From an uncultured Clostridium sp. (GTDB taxonomy: Bacteria; Bacillota; Clostridia; TANB77; CAG-508), in NCBI GenBank assembly GCA_946411515.1, contig CAMKEH010000012.1:1-38469 (forward strand): a stretch of 38,469 nt of DNA. The letters are read 5' to 3'. Below the pieces are notes generated by a model, which searched no databases, was not told the DNA's origin, and saw only the letters and a list, made by a program, of their open reading frames with translations. Positions 7,534 to 15,771 of the stretch are shown here, in pieces (the first letter of the stretch is position 1; the number at the start of each line of letters is the position of its first letter). The position numbers and the translations under genes were made by a program.

Positions 7534-7698
7534 ATGCTTTCAGGCAAAAACAAAAGAGGTGATAAAAAAACACCTTCAAAAAAATCTTTTAGTACTTATA
7601 AGAAAAATACTATTCAGTCTTTAAGCGATGTAGAATACTTTTTAAATAATTTAAAGGATTTAAAACGATTCATAAAAATATATAAGTTACTTAAATAA
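7534..7698 (+). CDS. small basic protein of unknown function (54 residues)
   Basis: The start is ATG 7534, preceded by AGAGGTG 6 bases upstream. A longer in-frame reading back to 7303 would run through the divergent methyltransferase and is rejected. The N-terminal half is Lys/Ser/Thr-rich and probably disordered; the C-terminal half (SLSDVEYFLNNLKDLKRFI) is a likely amphipathic helix. A TATAAT (7494-7499) lies upstream, but no good -35 is seen. No family is recognised. A clear terminator is lacking downstream. Confidence 0.65.
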   Translation: MLSGKNKRGDKKTPSKKSFSTYKKNTIQSLSDVEYFLNNLKDLKRFIKIYKLLK

Positions 7699-7848
7699 AT
7701 CTACCTTCCATCTCCTGATTGGTTAATATTATTTATGTTTCTACTTTCATTAGTTTGTATGCAACTTTGCTAGTTTATGTCACTTCCTCCTTTGTTGTAT
7801 TATAAGAAAGAAATATTTAGAATTTTTATATTTTACTTTCACACCTTA

Positions 7849-7876
7849 ATTATACCATATTTGAAGTTTTTTTCAA
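7849..7876 (-). promoter_or_regulatory. leftward extended -10 promoter without an obvious gene
   Basis: On the minus strand TTGAAA (7876-7871), 16 bases ending in TGG, TATAAT (7854-7849). The predicted transcript starts near 7842 and contains an AAAGGAGG ribosome-like site (about 7785-7792) followed by no usable open frame, then runs antisense to the 54-residue gene. It may make a small or antisense RNA. Confidence 0.45.
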
Positions 7877-7888
7877 CTTTTGCATTTT

Positions 7889-7913
7889 AAAAAGCTAGTA
7901 TCTTACTAGCTTT
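7889..7913 (-). terminator. terminator of the GerMN-domain gene
   Basis: Perfect 10-bp stem AAAGCTAGTA (7891-7900) and TACTAGCTTT (7904-7913) with a 3-base loop; on the minus strand it runs into TTTTT. It lies 24 bases beyond the stop codon. Confidence 0.7.
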
Positions 7914-7936
7914 CAAAAACATTTTAGTTATTATAT

Positions 7937-8488
7937 TTATAATTGCTTATTAGTTGTATAGGCTTCATTAAAATCTTCAGTTTCATTACCATTAATTAAT
8001 ATTTTAACTTTATTTACTTCTGTTAATTGAGTTAAAGTGTTTACCAAACTATTAATTAAATTATTTTTTAAATTTTTATCATCTTTATTATAATTTAAAA
8101 TTTCTTCTGAAAAATCTAAAACTACACAATCATCATCCATATAACTTTTATTAATTTTCGTATTTTCTGGAATAATTCTTTCATTTTTATCATTCTTTGG
8201 TCCTTCTATTAATAATTGTACTAATTTGTCATATGGATTATTTATTATCTCTTTAATATCTACTAATCTTGCTTCAGGTGTTAACTCTTTTGTTTCTTTT
8301 GATTCAAAATATAAACTTACAATTGTTTGTCTTAATTGTTCTTCTGATATTTCTTCTTGAGGTATGTATTCTTCTGTTATATTTTCTTCTTCCTTTTTGC
8401 CTTTTACATATTTTATTACAAAATATCCTCCTATCAATATAACAATTAGCAAACTAGTAAAAATAATAACAATTTTCTTATTTTTCAC
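7937..8488 (-). CDS. membrane-anchored GerMN-domain protein
   Basis: This encodes 183 residues: a short basic tip, one hydrophobic segment (about 6-26), an acidic linker (EEENITEEYIPQEEISEE), then a GerMN domain (about 55-178) recognised by the pattern TIVSLYFESKET / LIEGPKNDKNERIIPENTKI / CVVLDFSEEIL / LTQLTEVNKVKILINGNE. GerMN domains occur in GerM of spores and in LpqB-like lipoproteins, outside the cytoplasm, often in sporulation or cell-envelope contexts. There is no lipobox, so it is anchored by its helix. The start is GTG 8488, chosen for the AAAGGAGG site 7 bases upstream. It is transcribed alone, divergently from the large activase gene. Confidence 0.82.
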   Translation of the reverse strand: MKNKKIVIIFTSLLIVILIGGYFVIKYVKGKKEEENITEEYIPQEEISEEQLRQTIVSLYFESKETKELTPEARLVDIKEIINNPYDKLVQLLIEGPKNDKNERIIPENTKINKSYMDDDCVVLDFSEEILNYNKDDKNLKNNLINSLVNTLTQLTEVNKVKILINGNETEDFNEAYTTNKQL

Positions 8489-8628
8489 AATTTTTCCTCC
8501 TTTATATAGTATTTACTATCAATAATATTATTTGTTTGTCCAAATTATTCATTTACTTTTGTTTAAATGTTTGCTTTTATGTTTTTTTAATTAGATTTAT
8601 GCAAGAATATATTTCAAGAATTTTCCAT

Positions 8629-8655
8629 TTGACAAAATGCCTTTTTCCGTATAAA
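8629..8655 (+). promoter_or_regulatory. putative promoter of the fused activase gene
   Basis: TTGACA (8629-8634) and TATAAA (8650-8655) with a 15-base spacer, shorter than ideal. A second TATAAT near 8692 has no good -35. The start codon is at 8720, with an AAAAAAGGAG ribosome site. Confidence 0.5.
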
Positions 8656-8719
8656 ATTAAGGGTGTTAAAAGTATAAATTATAACTAAAATATAATATAT
8701 TAAAAAAGGAGATTTTATC

Positions 8720-11700
8720 ATGAACGAAATATTACATGTTGGCCTAGATGTAGGTTCTACTACAGTTAAAATTATTGTCATGGATAAAAATACAAATACA
8801 ATATATAAAGATTATCAAAGACATTTTTCAGATACTAAAAATACTGTATGTAAAGTATTGGAAGAATTATTATTAAAATATCCATCTAATACATTTACTA
8901 TTGCCCTTACTGGTTCTGGTGCAATGTCTGCTGCAAAATTTTTAGGTGTAGATTTTATTCAAGAAGTTGTTTCTTGTAAAAGAGCTGTTGAAAAATATAT
9001 TCCTAAAACAGATGTTGTAATAGAACTTGGCGGTGAAGATGCAAAAATAATTTATTTTGACCAATCTATAGAACAACGTATGAACGGTACTTGTGCCGGT
9101 GGTACTGGGGCCTTCTTAGATCAAATGGCATCTTTATTACATACAGATACAAATGGATTAAATGAACTTGCAAAAAACTATAAGACAATTTATCCTATAG
9201 CATCTCGTTGTGGTGTTTTTGCAAAAACTGATGTACAGCCTTTAATAAATGAAGGTGCTGCAAAAGAAGATATTGCTGCTTCAATTTTACAAGCAGTTGT
9301 TAATCAAACAATAAGCGGTTTAGCCTGTGGTAGACCAATTAGAGGAAATGTTGCTTTCTTAGGGGGTCCTTTAACTTATATACCTGAATTACGTACTAGA
9401 TTTATTGAAACTTTAAATTTAAAAGATGATGAAATAATAGTTCCTGAAGAAGCTCATCTTTTAGTTGCAAAAGGAGCAGCTTTAGATTCTATTTCTTCAA
9501 AAGAAATCACTCCTGATGAATTAGCTAAAAAAATAGAAGATTTAAAAAAATCTCATGATAATACTACTCAGCCTTTAGATCCTTTATTTAAAGATGAAGC
9601 TGAATACAATATATTTAAAGAGAGACATGATAAAGATAAAGTTACAAAAAAAGAATTAAATGGCTTTGAAGGAGATTGTTTCTTGGGAATAGATGCAGGT
9701 TCAACAACAACAAAACTTGTATTAATTGATAATGAAGGAAATCTATTATATTCTTTATATGGAAGTAATGAAGGAAATCCACTAAAAAGTGTTATGAATA
9801 TGCTTAAAAAATTATATAAAGAACTTCCAGAAAAAGCAACATTAAGGTTTAGTGGAGTTACAGGATATGGTGAAAAGCTAATCCAGACAGCCCTAAATGT
9901 TGACTTAAATGAAATAGAAACAATTGCACATTACACAGCTGCAAAACAATTTCAACCTAAAGTTACAAGTATAGTTGACATCGGTGGACAAGATATGAAA
10001 TATATCAGAATGAAAAATGGTTCTATTGATAATATTATGCTTAATGAAGCTTGTTCTTCTGGTTGTGGTTCATTTATTGAAACTTTTGCTAAAAGTTTAA
10101 ATATAGAAATTTCTGATTTCGTAGAAGAAGCTATTAAATCTAAGACACCTGTTGATTTAGGTTCTAGATGTACAGTTTTCATGAATTCTAAAATTAAACA
10201 AGCACAAAAAGAAGGATATTCTGTTGGAGATATCTCTAGTGGTTTATCATATTCTGTTATAAAAAATGCTATTCAAAAAGTTATGAAAGTAAGAGATGTT
10301 GAAACTCTAGGAGATCATATAGTAGTACAAGGAGGTACTTTTTATAATGATGCTGTCTTAAGAGCTTTTGAACTAATAGTTGGAAAAAATGTTGTTAGAC
10401 CAGATATTGCAGGTTTAATGGGAGCTTATGGTATGGCTTTACTTTCTAAAGAGCAATATGAAGCAAATTTAGATATGGAATATAGATCAACAATACTAAA
10501 AAATGATGAATTAGATAAATTAGAAATTAAAGTTACTCACACTCGTTGTAATAATTGTGAAAACCATTGTAAATTAACAATAAATAAATTTAGTAATGGA
10601 CAAATTCACGTTTCTGGAAACCGTTGTGAAAAAGGTGCGGGAATTATAACAAAATCAAAAGAATTACCAAACTTGATACAATATAAATATCAAAGATTAT
10701 TTGATTATACTCCTTTAGAAGAAAAAGATGCACCAAGAGGAACAATAGGAATCCCTAGAGTTTTAAATATGTATGAAGATTATCCATTCTGGTTTACATT
10801 TTTAACCAACTTAGGATTTAGAGTTATTATATCAGAAAAAACAACAAGAAAAACATATGAAAAAGGTATGGAATCTATGCCTTCTGAGTCAGTGTGTTAT
10901 CCTGCCAAACTATCTCATGGACATATAGAAAGTTTGATAGAGCAAGGAATTAAAACAATATTTTATCCTTGTATACCATATTCTAGAAAAGAATATGAAA
11001 AAGCTGATAACCACTATAATTGTCCTATAGTAATTTCTTATTCAGAAGTACTAAAAAATAATGTTGAAAATTTAAAAAATCCTGAAATTAAATTTATAAA
11101 TCCTTTCTTACCTTTTGAAAGAAAGAATTTAGTAAAAAAAGTTTTGGAATTAGATGAATTTAAAGAGTATAACTTTACAAAATCGGAATTAAATGAAGCA
11201 GCTAAGAGAGCTGAGGAAGAATATCAAAAATGTAAAAATGATATAAGAACAAAAGGAGCTGAAGCAGTTAAATATATTGAAGAAAATAATTTAAAAGGAA
11301 TTGTACTAGCTGGTCGTCCATATCATGTGGACCCAGAAATAAATCATGGTATTGATACATTAATTACTTCTCTAGGTTTATGTGTTTTAACAGAAGATAG
11401 TGTGTCTGATAAGACAGAAGCAAAAAGGCCTATAAGAGTTGTAGATCAATGGGTATATCATGCAAGACTATATGCTGCAGCAGATTTTGTTGGAAAACAT
11501 GACTGTCTAGAATTAGTTCAACTAAATTCATTCGGCTGTGGTGTCGATGCTGTTACAACAGATCAAGTAGAAGAAATACTATCAAGCTTTAATAAAATGT
11601 ATACATTAATAAAAATAGATGAAGTAAACAATTTAGGTGCTGTACGTATCCGTATACGTTCTCTTATTGCTAGTATGAAAAAACGTGAACAAGAAAAATT

Positions 11701-13048
11701 AGAAGAAGCAAATGGTGAATACGGAGTTAATAAAAAAATATTTACTAAAGACATGAGAAAAGATTATACAATTCTAATGCCTCAAATGGCACCTATTCAC
11801 TTTGAATTATTAGAAGCTGCTGTTCAAGCTTCTGGATATAATGTTGAACTTTTAAGAGAATGTACACAAAAAACAGTTGAAACTGGTTTAAAATATGTTA
11901 ATAATGATGCATGCTATCCATCAATTTTAACAACTGGGCAATTTATAGAAGCTCTTCAATCTGGTAAATATGATGTAAATAAAACAGCAATTATAATGTC
12001 TCAAACAGGTGGTGGTTGTAGAGCAACAAACTACATAGGATTTATTAGGAAAGCTTTAAAAGATGCCGGATTCTCACAAGTACCAGTAATTTCATTTAAT
12101 ATTGTTGGAATGGAAAAAATGCCTGGATTTAAGTTAACAATACCTATGGCAGAAAGATTATTAAAAATGGTTGTTTACGGCGATTTACTTCAAAAAATGC
12201 TTACTAAAAATAGAGCATATGAAGTGAATAAAGGTGAAACACAAGCACTATTTGAAAAATGGTTAGAAAAATGCAAAAAATTACTTGAAAAATCATCAAA
12301 TAAGGAATTTAAACAAAGTATTTATGATATAGTAAATGATTTTGAAAAAATTGAATTAGATACTTCTGTTAAAAAGCCAAAAGTCGGAATAGTTGGAGAA
12401 GTTTTAATCAAATATCATCCATTTGGAAATAACTATGTTGCAAATGTATTAGAAAGAGAAGGAGCTGAAGTAGTACTTCCAGACTTTATGGGATTTGTAA
12501 AATTTATGTGTACTCATAAAATTACATTTAATAATTTACTAAATATTAATAAAACATCTTCAAAATTAATGAAAACTGCAATTAAGTTAATTGATATTTT
12601 AGAAAAAGATGTTAAAATTGCTTTAGCAAATTCTAAAAAGGATTACTTACAACCTTGTGATATTTGGCATTTAGAAGATAAAGTAAAAGATGTTTTATCA
12701 ATTGGTAATCAAACAGGTGAAGGTTGGTTCTTAACTGCAGAAATGATTGAATATATCGAAAATGATATTCCAAATATTATATGTGTTCAACCATTTGCTT
12801 GTCTTCCAAACCACGTTGTTGGTAAAGGAGTTATAAAGACAATAAGAAGCATGTACCCTAGTGCAAATATTTCTCCTGTAGATTACGATCCTGGTGCCAG
12901 TGAAACTAACCAAACTAATAGGATTAAACTTTTAATGACAGTAGCTAAAGATAATTTACAAACCAAGCAAAATGAAAAAATAGCACTAGATAAGGAAAAT
13001 GCTTCTAATAGTAAAAAGAATTTTTCAAATTCTAATTCAAAAAATTAG
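8720..13048 (+). CDS. fused BadF/HgdC-type ATPase activator and 2-hydroxyacyl-CoA dehydratase-like iron-sulfur protein
   Basis: This encodes 1442 cytosolic residues. Two ASKHA ATPase domains come first: GLDVGSTTVK at about 8 with NGTCAGGTGAF near 122, and GIDAGSTTTK near 323 with EACSSGCGSF near 443. The cysteines in the GxCAGGTG and CSSGCG segments match the [4Fe-4S] ligands of HgdC/BadF activators. A cysteine cluster CNNCENHC follows near 609, with NRCEKGAG at about 634. The remainder (about 670-1410: CYPAKLSHGH, LAGRPYHVDPEINHG, TGGGCRATNY, CVQPFACLPNHV) matches the DUF2229 and dehydratase D-component-like families. Such fusions are common in Clostridia. They are thought to use ATP-driven electron transfer onto an iron-sulfur reductase module, but the substrate is unknown. 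No CoA-transferase or dehydratase subunits neighbour it. Confidence 0.88.
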   Translation: MNEILHVGLDVGSTTVKIIVMDKNTNTIYKDYQRHFSDTKNTVCKVLEELLLKYPSNTFTIALTGSGAMSAAKFLGVDFIQEVVSCKRAVEKYIPKTDVVIELGGEDAKIIYFDQSIEQRMNGTCAGGTGAFLDQMASLLHTDTNGLNELAKNYKTIYPIASRCGVFAKTDVQPLINEGAAKEDIAASILQAVVNQTISGLACGRPIRGNVAFLGGPLTYIPELRTRFIETLNLKDDEIIVPEEAHLLVAKGAALDSISSKEITPDELAKKIEDLKKSHDNTTQPLDPLFKDEAEYNIFKERHDKDKVTKKELNGFEGDCFLGIDAGSTTTKLVLIDNEGNLLYSLYGSNEGNPLKSVMNMLKKLYKELPEKATLRFSGVTGYGEKLIQTALNVDLNEIETIAHYTAAKQFQPKVTSIVDIGGQDMKYIRMKNGSIDNIMLNEACSSGCGSFIETFAKSLNIEISDFVEEAIKSKTPVDLGSRCTVFMNSKIKQAQKEGYSVGDISSGLSYSVIKNAIQKVMKVRDVETLGDHIVVQGGTFYNDAVLRAFELIVGKNVVRPDIAGLMGAYGMALLSKEQYEANLDMEYRSTILKNDELDKLEIKVTHTRCNNCENHCKLTINKFSNGQIHVSGNRCEKGAGIITKSKELPNLIQYKYQRLFDYTPLEEKDAPRGTIGIPRVLNMYEDYPFWFTFLTNLGFRVIISEKTTRKTYEKGMESMPSESVCYPAKLSHGHIESLIEQGIKTIFYPCIPYSRKEYEKADNHYNCPIVISYSEVLKNNVENLKNPEIKFINPFLPFERKNLVKKVLELDEFKEYNFTKSELNEAAKRAEEEYQKCKNDIRTKGAEAVKYIEENNLKGIVLAGRPYHVDPEINHGIDTLITSLGLCVLTEDSVSDKTEAKRPIRVVDQWVYHARLYAAADFVGKHDCLELVQLNSFGCGVDAVTTDQVEEILSSFNKMYTLIKIDEVNNLGAVRIRIRSLIASMKKREQEKLEEANGEYGVNKKIFTKDMRKDYTILMPQMAPIHFELLEAAVQASGYNVELLRECTQKTVETGLKYVNNDACYPSILTTGQFIEALQSGKYDVNKTAIIMSQTGGGCRATNYIGFIRKALKDAGFSQVPVISFNIVGMEKMPGFKLTIPMAERLLKMVVYGDLLQKMLTKNRAYEVNKGETQALFEKWLEKCKKLLEKSSNKEFKQSIYDIVNDFEKIELDTSVKKPKVGIVGEVLIKYHPFGNNYVANVLEREGAEVVLPDFMGFVKFMCTHKITFNNLLNINKTSSKLMKTAIKLIDILEKDVKIALANSKKDYLQPCDIWHLEDKVKDVLSIGNQTGEGWFLTAEMIEYIENDIPNIICVQPFACLPNHVVGKGVIKTIRSMYPSANISPVDYDPGASETNQTNRIKLLMTVAKDNLQTKQNEKIALDKENASNSKKNFSNSNSKN

Positions 13049-13109
13049 ATAGTTAATAAATGTAATTTTTGACAGTGTAAGCATATTTAGTATTAACTTT
13101 AACTTAAAT

Positions 13110-13141
13110 AAAAAATGGATTTTATTAAAAATCCATTTTTT
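13110..13141. terminator. bidirectional terminator
   Basis: A 14-bp perfect stem, AAAAAATGGATTTT (13110-13123) with AAAATCCATTTTTT (13128-13141), loop ATTA. A and T tracts on both sides let it terminate both the activase gene and the converging gene ending at 13155. Confidence 0.88.
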
Positions 13142-13154
13142 ATTTACACTATTT

Positions 13155-13907
13155 TCATCGTTCTGTATCACTTTGATCTAAATCTACTTCTACATCCATT
13201 ATATTAGAACTATTTTCATCCTGTGTTTTGTTTTCATTTTCATTTTCATTTATTTCCAATTTGTCATCTTTTACTTTTATTTTTTCTCTAAAATCACTAT
13301 TTTTCTGCCTTCTTTCATTTTCTTGTTTTTTTAATTCTTGAGCTTGATCTATTAGTCCCATTTTTTCTAATTCATAACATTTATATTGAATCCAATTACC
13401 TCTCAAAAATTCATCATTTGCAATATCCGAATTATCTACTCCTTCTTGAATAGCGCCTACAATATTATCTTTTAAATTATATTGAAAAATTTCATCATCC
13501 TTTTTTCTTATCGTATTCAGCTCTTGATTTACAAATTCTATATCTTGTTCATCTAATGATTTTTTTGAAGAAAAAATGCTTCTTATTTTTAATCCTATCT
13601 TACTAAAAAAATTTAACTTTTGCAGTGATGTTTTTTCACTTATATTATACTTTTTTCTTAAAAAATCAGTTATTGATTTAAAACTATTTAATATTTCTGT
13701 TTCTTTTTGTATTAATTGTAATACCATAGATGACCATAAATCATTTTCTTGACCTAACTCATTTGTTATTTCATTAATTTTATTATTTAAAGTTATTCCT
13801 GAATTAGGCAATTCATAATTTTCAATTCCAATCGATTTTAATGTCTCTGATAAGTCACTTCTTGCCTCTTCACTCTTTTCAATTATTTGATATAATTCTT
13901 CTTCCAT
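13155..13907 (-). CDS. acidic coiled-coil-rich protein of unknown function
   Basis: This is a 250-residue soluble protein with no signal or membrane segment. It is predicted to be mostly helical: an N-terminal helical region (1-30), a middle with a basic patch (KIGLKIRSIFSSKK, about 103-116), then a helical region with EFLRGNWIQYKCYELEKMG. The tail from about 205 is low-complexity, rich in Asn, Glu and Asp (ENENENENKTQDEN), and ends in a very acidic stretch. The ATG at 13907 has a TAGGAGA site. It is divergent from the J-domain gene, which may hint at a client or co-regulated role, but nothing in the sequence proves this. I do not recognise the family. Confidence 0.7.
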   Translation of the reverse strand: MEEELYQIIEKSEEARSDLSETLKSIGIENYELPNSGITLNNKINEITNELGQENDLWSSMVLQLIQKETEILNSFKSITDFLRKKYNISEKTSLQKLNFFSKIGLKIRSIFSSKKSLDEQDIEFVNQELNTIRKKDDEIFQYNLKDNIVGAIQEGVDNSDIANDEFLRGNWIQYKCYELEKMGLIDQAQELKKQENERRQKNSDFREKIKVKDDKLEINENENENKTQDENSSNIMDVEVDLDQSDTER

Positions 13908-14010
13908 TTTTTTATTTCTCCTATAATATGTTTATAATACTTAATTTATATAAATTTTATAAACATTCTCTTTTGTTTTTGTTTTTCAAATTTTTTCTTA
14001 TTTTATCTAA

Positions 14011-14039
14011 ATTTTATCATAAAATATAATATTGTTCAA
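14011..14039 (-). promoter_or_regulatory. extended -10 promoter of the acidic protein gene
   Basis: On the minus strand TTGAAC (14039-14034), 17 bases ending in TGA, TAAAAT (14016-14011). The predicted leader is about 95 bases. Confidence 0.55.
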
Positions 14040-14111
14040 TAAATTCATTAATTAAATTTAAATATTTATTTACTCTAATAATAAAATGAAACAAATTATA
14101 ACTATCATATG

Positions 14112-14140
14112 TTGTCTCATTTTATTTTTTATGGTATATT
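14112..14140 (+). promoter_or_regulatory. extended -10 promoter of the J-domain gene
   Basis: TTGTCT (14112-14117), 17 bases ending in TGG, TATATT (14135-14140), giving a start about 12 bases before the start codon at 14159, with AGAGG as ribosome site; the leader is very short. Confidence 0.55.
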
Positions 14141-14158
14141 AATTATAGAGGTATTGTT

Positions 14159-14689
14159 ATGGGAAAAAATTATTATGAAATATTGGAAGTTGATAAAAAT
14201 GCTTCTTATGAAATTATTAGAAAAGCATATAATACACTAGCTAAAAAATATCATCCGGATTTACAACCAGATGATAAAAAACATATTGCAGAAGAGAAGA
14301 TAAAATTAATTAATGAAGCTTATGAAATTATAGGGAACGAATCTTCTAGAAAACAATATGATGATTCTTTGAAGCAAAATTTTGTATCTATAGATGAATA
14401 TAATGCTATTTGCTTAGAAAATGAAAATTTGAGAAATATTATTAATAATTTACAAAATAAAAATTTATCACAAAATGATTACTATACTAAAAGAATTATT
14501 CGTCCTCCAAAGGTTCCTTCAAACCAGCAACAAAGTAATAATTACAATAAAAATGATTTTCATTTTAAAAATAATTTTAGTAATTCATTTAAAAATTTAA
14601 TTGCTTTATTTATTACAATTGTTCTTTTATGCATTCTTTGGAATATTCCTTTGGTTCAAAGTATAATAAAAAATATCCTTTCGTTTTAA
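14159..14689 (+). CDS. membrane-anchored J-domain (DnaJ-like) protein
   Basis: Residues 3-70 form a J domain: [20 protein letters not shown], the essential HPD at 32-34, then [19 protein letters not shown] Asn/Gln-rich linker (about 80-140) follows, with a short coiled-coil-like piece ([15 protein letters not shown]). One hydrophobic helix (about 146-168) ends the protein, so the J domain faces the cytosol on a C-terminal anchor. It lacks the Gly/Phe, zinc-finger and C-terminal substrate domains of true DnaJ. It should recruit and stimulate DnaK at the membrane; the client is unknown. A terminator overlaps its last codons. Confidence 0.85.
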   Translation: MGKNYYEILEVDKNASYEIIRKAYNTLAKKYHPDLQPDDKKHIAEEKIKLINEAYEIIGNESSRKQYDDSLKQNFVSIDEYNAICLENENLRNIINNLQNKNLSQNDYYTKRIIRPPKVPSNQQQSNNYNKNDFHFKNNFSNSFKNLIALFITIVLLCILWNIPLVQSIIKNILSF

Positions 14690-14703
14690 AAAGGATATTT
14701 TTT
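14668..14703. terminator. bidirectional terminator after the J-domain gene
   Basis: AAAAAATATCCTT (14668-14680) pairs with AAGGATATTTTTT (14691-14703). The J-domain stop codon lies in the loop. The A and T tracts allow use from either side, so it also serves the leftward operon ending at 14758. Confidence 0.85.
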
Positions 14704-14757
14704 ATTTGTTTTAATTATTAAAATTATTTTTATTATTAATTTTATTTTTGTTATTTT

Positions 14758-15705
14758 TTATTTATTAAAAATATATATTGTATACATACTCCAAAAAATA
14801 GTACTATAAATTACAAGTAATAATGCTATAAATTTAAATATTTTATAAGCTATATGGTTACTTTTATTATAAATATTTTTTATATCAGTTATTTTTAGCT
14901 TTTTTCTTGCATTATTAGCTATAATAATATTATTTCCATTTTCCGCAACAAATTTATAGTATTCATCACAATTTTCTTTTCTTCTTTCCTGAACTAATCC
15001 TCTATAATATGCAGCTTTAACTTTATAAAATATTTTTTTCTTTTTTTCTAATTCATTACATAATTCATCTGTTTTTTGGAAATTTTTTTCATTAATTGCA
15101 CGTTTTAGATTTATATTTAATCTCGCTTCTTTCTTATATTTACCTGGAATAAATTTTATTATTTTTTCTAGATTTGCACATTCTTTATTGCATTCTTTTA
15201 TATTTTCTTGTAAAAATAAAATTTCCATTTTATTTTGTATTATTTGACTTTGTAATATCAAGTCCTTTCTTTTTGAGTCTACATATTTTATAAATTTCTT
15301 CGCTTCTTCAAAATCCCCTAACAAAATATATCCATATGCAATATTATTTAATGAATATTTATACATTCTTTCATTACATAGTATTTTTTTAGCGTTATAA
15401 ATGTTTAAATTAATATATGCTTCCGGCAAAATAGTTTTTTCAATAGTTTCTTTCATAACTCTATCGGTATACCTTTTTTGAGTTAAGGCTAAATCAAGTG
15501 ACAAAATCAAATATAACACTGTTATAAGTATCAATCCCATAGTACTTATTACATGTATCATTAAAAGTATATATGATATTGTTAATAAAAAATATATTAT
15601 ATAAAATATTCTATCTGAATTTTTTACACTTTTCAATATTTTTATTGCTTCTTCATTTTCTAAATATTCCACTTTATTAATTAATTCTTTATTATTTTTT
15701 TTCAT
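14758..15705 (-). CDS. membrane protein of unknown function with TPR-like middle
   Basis: The 315 residues begin with a charged helix (1-30), then two hydrophobic spans (about 32-50 and 54-72). A long helical cytosolic region (about 75-280) follows, containing TPR-like pieces such as SLNNIAYGYILLGDFEEAKKFI and KAAYYRGLVQERRKENCDEYYKF. A third hydrophobic span (about 290-310) lies near the C-terminus. It is last in an operon with an ABC permease and ATPase, 66 bases after the permease gene, with an AGAGGAA ribosome site. It may be an accessory of that exporter. No family name is certain. Confidence 0.75.
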   Translation of the reverse strand: MKKNNKELINKVEYLENEEAIKILKSVKNSDRIFYIIYFLLTISYILLMIHVISTMGLILITVLYLILSLDLALTQKRYTDRVMKETIEKTILPEAYINLNIYNAKKILCNERMYKYSLNNIAYGYILLGDFEEAKKFIKYVDSKRKDLILQSQIIQNKMEILFLQENIKECNKECANLEKIIKFIPGKYKKEARLNINLKRAINEKNFQKTDELCNELEKKKKIFYKVKAAYYRGLVQERRKENCDEYYKFVAENGNNIIIANNARKKLKITDIKNIYNKSNHIAYKIFKFIALLLVIYSTIFWSMYTIYIFNK

Positions 15706-15771
15706 TTAGTTCCTCTTTCTTTTTTATATTTTTTATTTTTATATTTTATATTATCACTTTTTTATTATTTT

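Noticed and set aside
7303-7698. 131-residue plus-strand reading extending the 54-residue gene upstream
   Set aside because: The added part overlaps the start of the leftward methyltransferase gene and has no ribosome site, whereas ATG 7534 has AGAGGTG at good spacing.
8489-8719. Riboswitch or T-box leader before the fused activase gene
   Set aside because: The stretch is AT-rich with only short hairpins and no recognisable conserved core or terminator.
14697-14775. Low-complexity A/T run as a repeat element
   Set aside because: It is simply the AT-rich spacer and 3' end between two converging genes, with no repeated unit.
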